The notes beneath the pieces were generated by a model, which saw only the letters and a list, made by a program, of their open reading frames with translations, made no database searches and was not told the DNA's origin. A program made the position numbers and the translations under genes. From Azolla caroliniana (lineage: Eukaryota > Polypodiophyta), in contig JBHGNT010000015.1 in NCBI GenBank assembly GCA_043228905.1, forward strand, positions 15,562,001 to 15,626,000: a stretch of 64,000 bases of DNA, in the 5' to 3' direction. The stretch's first letter is position 1. Each line of letters opens with the position of its first letter. Positions 63,501 to 64,000 of this stretch are shown here, in pieces.

Positions 63501-64000
63501 CTAAGAAGGTGTATTCATACATTGAAGCACAAAGTTTCTATGTGTGAATAAAGCATACACATATGAGCTCAACCGTCTCGATGGTGTCTTAAGTATGACA
63601 CTTAAGTTATCACTCCCTCTTAGTATGTCAGCATATCTTGAACGAATTGCACTATATGTCGAGCATGTGAAGAGCAAGTGACAGTCATCCTCTACCATGC
63701 CTTCATTGCATACTTTGCATGTCTTCAAATTAGTTTTCTCAACTATAGGAGCCACACCTTCATGCATATATAGCCTTTGTACATAGTCTAACATCTTTTC
63801 ATTTGTAAAGTGGACTTTCACATCTTCTTTCTTACCCTTGAGTTGTCCCCATGCTAATTTTGGTTTGAGCTTAAACAAGTTTTTTTTTCTTTTTCATCTC
63901 TTGCATTTGGAAATGTCTTCTTTTCTTTCTCCTCACTACTTTCTTATATAGGTGCCATGCAACAATATTTTCATTTTCTTCCTCGATGGACTTAAACCAT
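63501..64000 (-). pseudogene. LINE ORF2 C-terminal domain, running off the right edge
   Basis: The minus strand reads off-edge sequence through KPKLAWGQLKGKKEDVKVHF, MLDYVQRLYMHEGVAPIVEK, then CKVCNEGMVEDDCHLLFTC with a Cys-x2-Cys...His...Cys layout, and ends at 63501 after FTHRNFVLQC. This matches the C-terminal domain of LINE ORF2 proteins in arrangement, as in the 38.5-kb fragment. It has no internal stop for 125 codons. The upstream part near 63880-64000 is Lys-rich and possibly in another frame. The body of the LINE lies outside the window. Confidence 0.62.

Noticed and set aside
1-64000. CRISPR array, bacterial operon or complete viral genome
   Set aside because: No regularly spaced direct repeats with unique spacers were seen, gene content is plant nuclear, and reverse transcriptase genes all sit in LTR or LINE contexts.

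Overview
This is nuclear DNA of a vascular plant with a large, transposon-rich genome, probably a seed plant; the species cannot be told from the window. The grounds are tRNA-iMet-primed Ty1/copia elements with plant-type LTRs, a Ty3/gypsy element, L1-like LINEs, tRNA-derived SINE-like heads, a 25S rRNA pseudogene, and two plant-specific genes. No bacterial operon, CRISPR array or viral genome is present.

Only two genes look intact. One is a single-exon DUF7950-type gene (15192-17201, +) with a G-box-rich upstream region. The other is a small membrane-anchored RING-H2 protein (54273-54821, +). Broken host-gene copies are an autoinhibited Ca2+-ATPase fragment (about 12.3-12.5 kb, -), a DC2/OSTC-like oligosaccharyltransferase subunit (about 44.3-44.7 kb, +) and 1.56 kb of 25S rRNA (36.9-38.5 kb, +).

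Layout. 0-3.2 kb: gag scrap, SINE-like head, and the 5' part of a LINE (ORF1 plus endonuclease) cut at 3224. 3.2-10.8 kb: a 5'-truncated Ty3/gypsy element on the minus strand with an extra coiled-coil reading frame downstream of integrase. It ends in a 214-bp palindrome and contains an assembly gap flanked by a 591-bp exact duplication. 10.8-11.6 kb: a hexanucleotide array. 11.7-12.5 kb: LTR-like sequence and the Ca2+-ATPase fragment. 12.5-19.7 kb: the DUF7950 gene among tandem repeats and a second SINE-like head. 19.7-20.3 kb: a solo LTR with target duplication.

20.9-35.6 kb is a nest. An old minus-strand copia (A) was interrupted by a 736-bp TIR element (10-bp target duplication), by copia B (+, 22844-28663, TSD TCTTT) and by copia C (-, 29947-35343, TSD GATAT). 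B and C belong to one family in opposite orientation. 36.9-38.9 kb is the rRNA pseudogene joined to a LINE 3' end. 39.2-39.6 kb is a solo LTR (TSD AAAAT). 40-44.1 kb is a decayed L1-like LINE. 46.8-52.4 kb is a second copy of that LINE split by an internally deleted copia D (48316-52201, TSD GTTAT). 52.5-60 kb holds the RING-H2 gene, a solo LTR and several tandem repeats, including an approximately 18-bp minisatellite. 60.2-63.4 kb contains two more copia remnants, one LTR of which carries a nested solo LTR (TSD CTTTG). A LINE C-terminal domain runs off the right edge.

The genes do not form a pathway. The window is mainly a layered record of retrotransposition. Its most unusual parts are the long 3' frame of the gypsy element, the charged C-terminal tail shared by copia B and C, the perfect palindrome, and the rRNA-LINE chimera.
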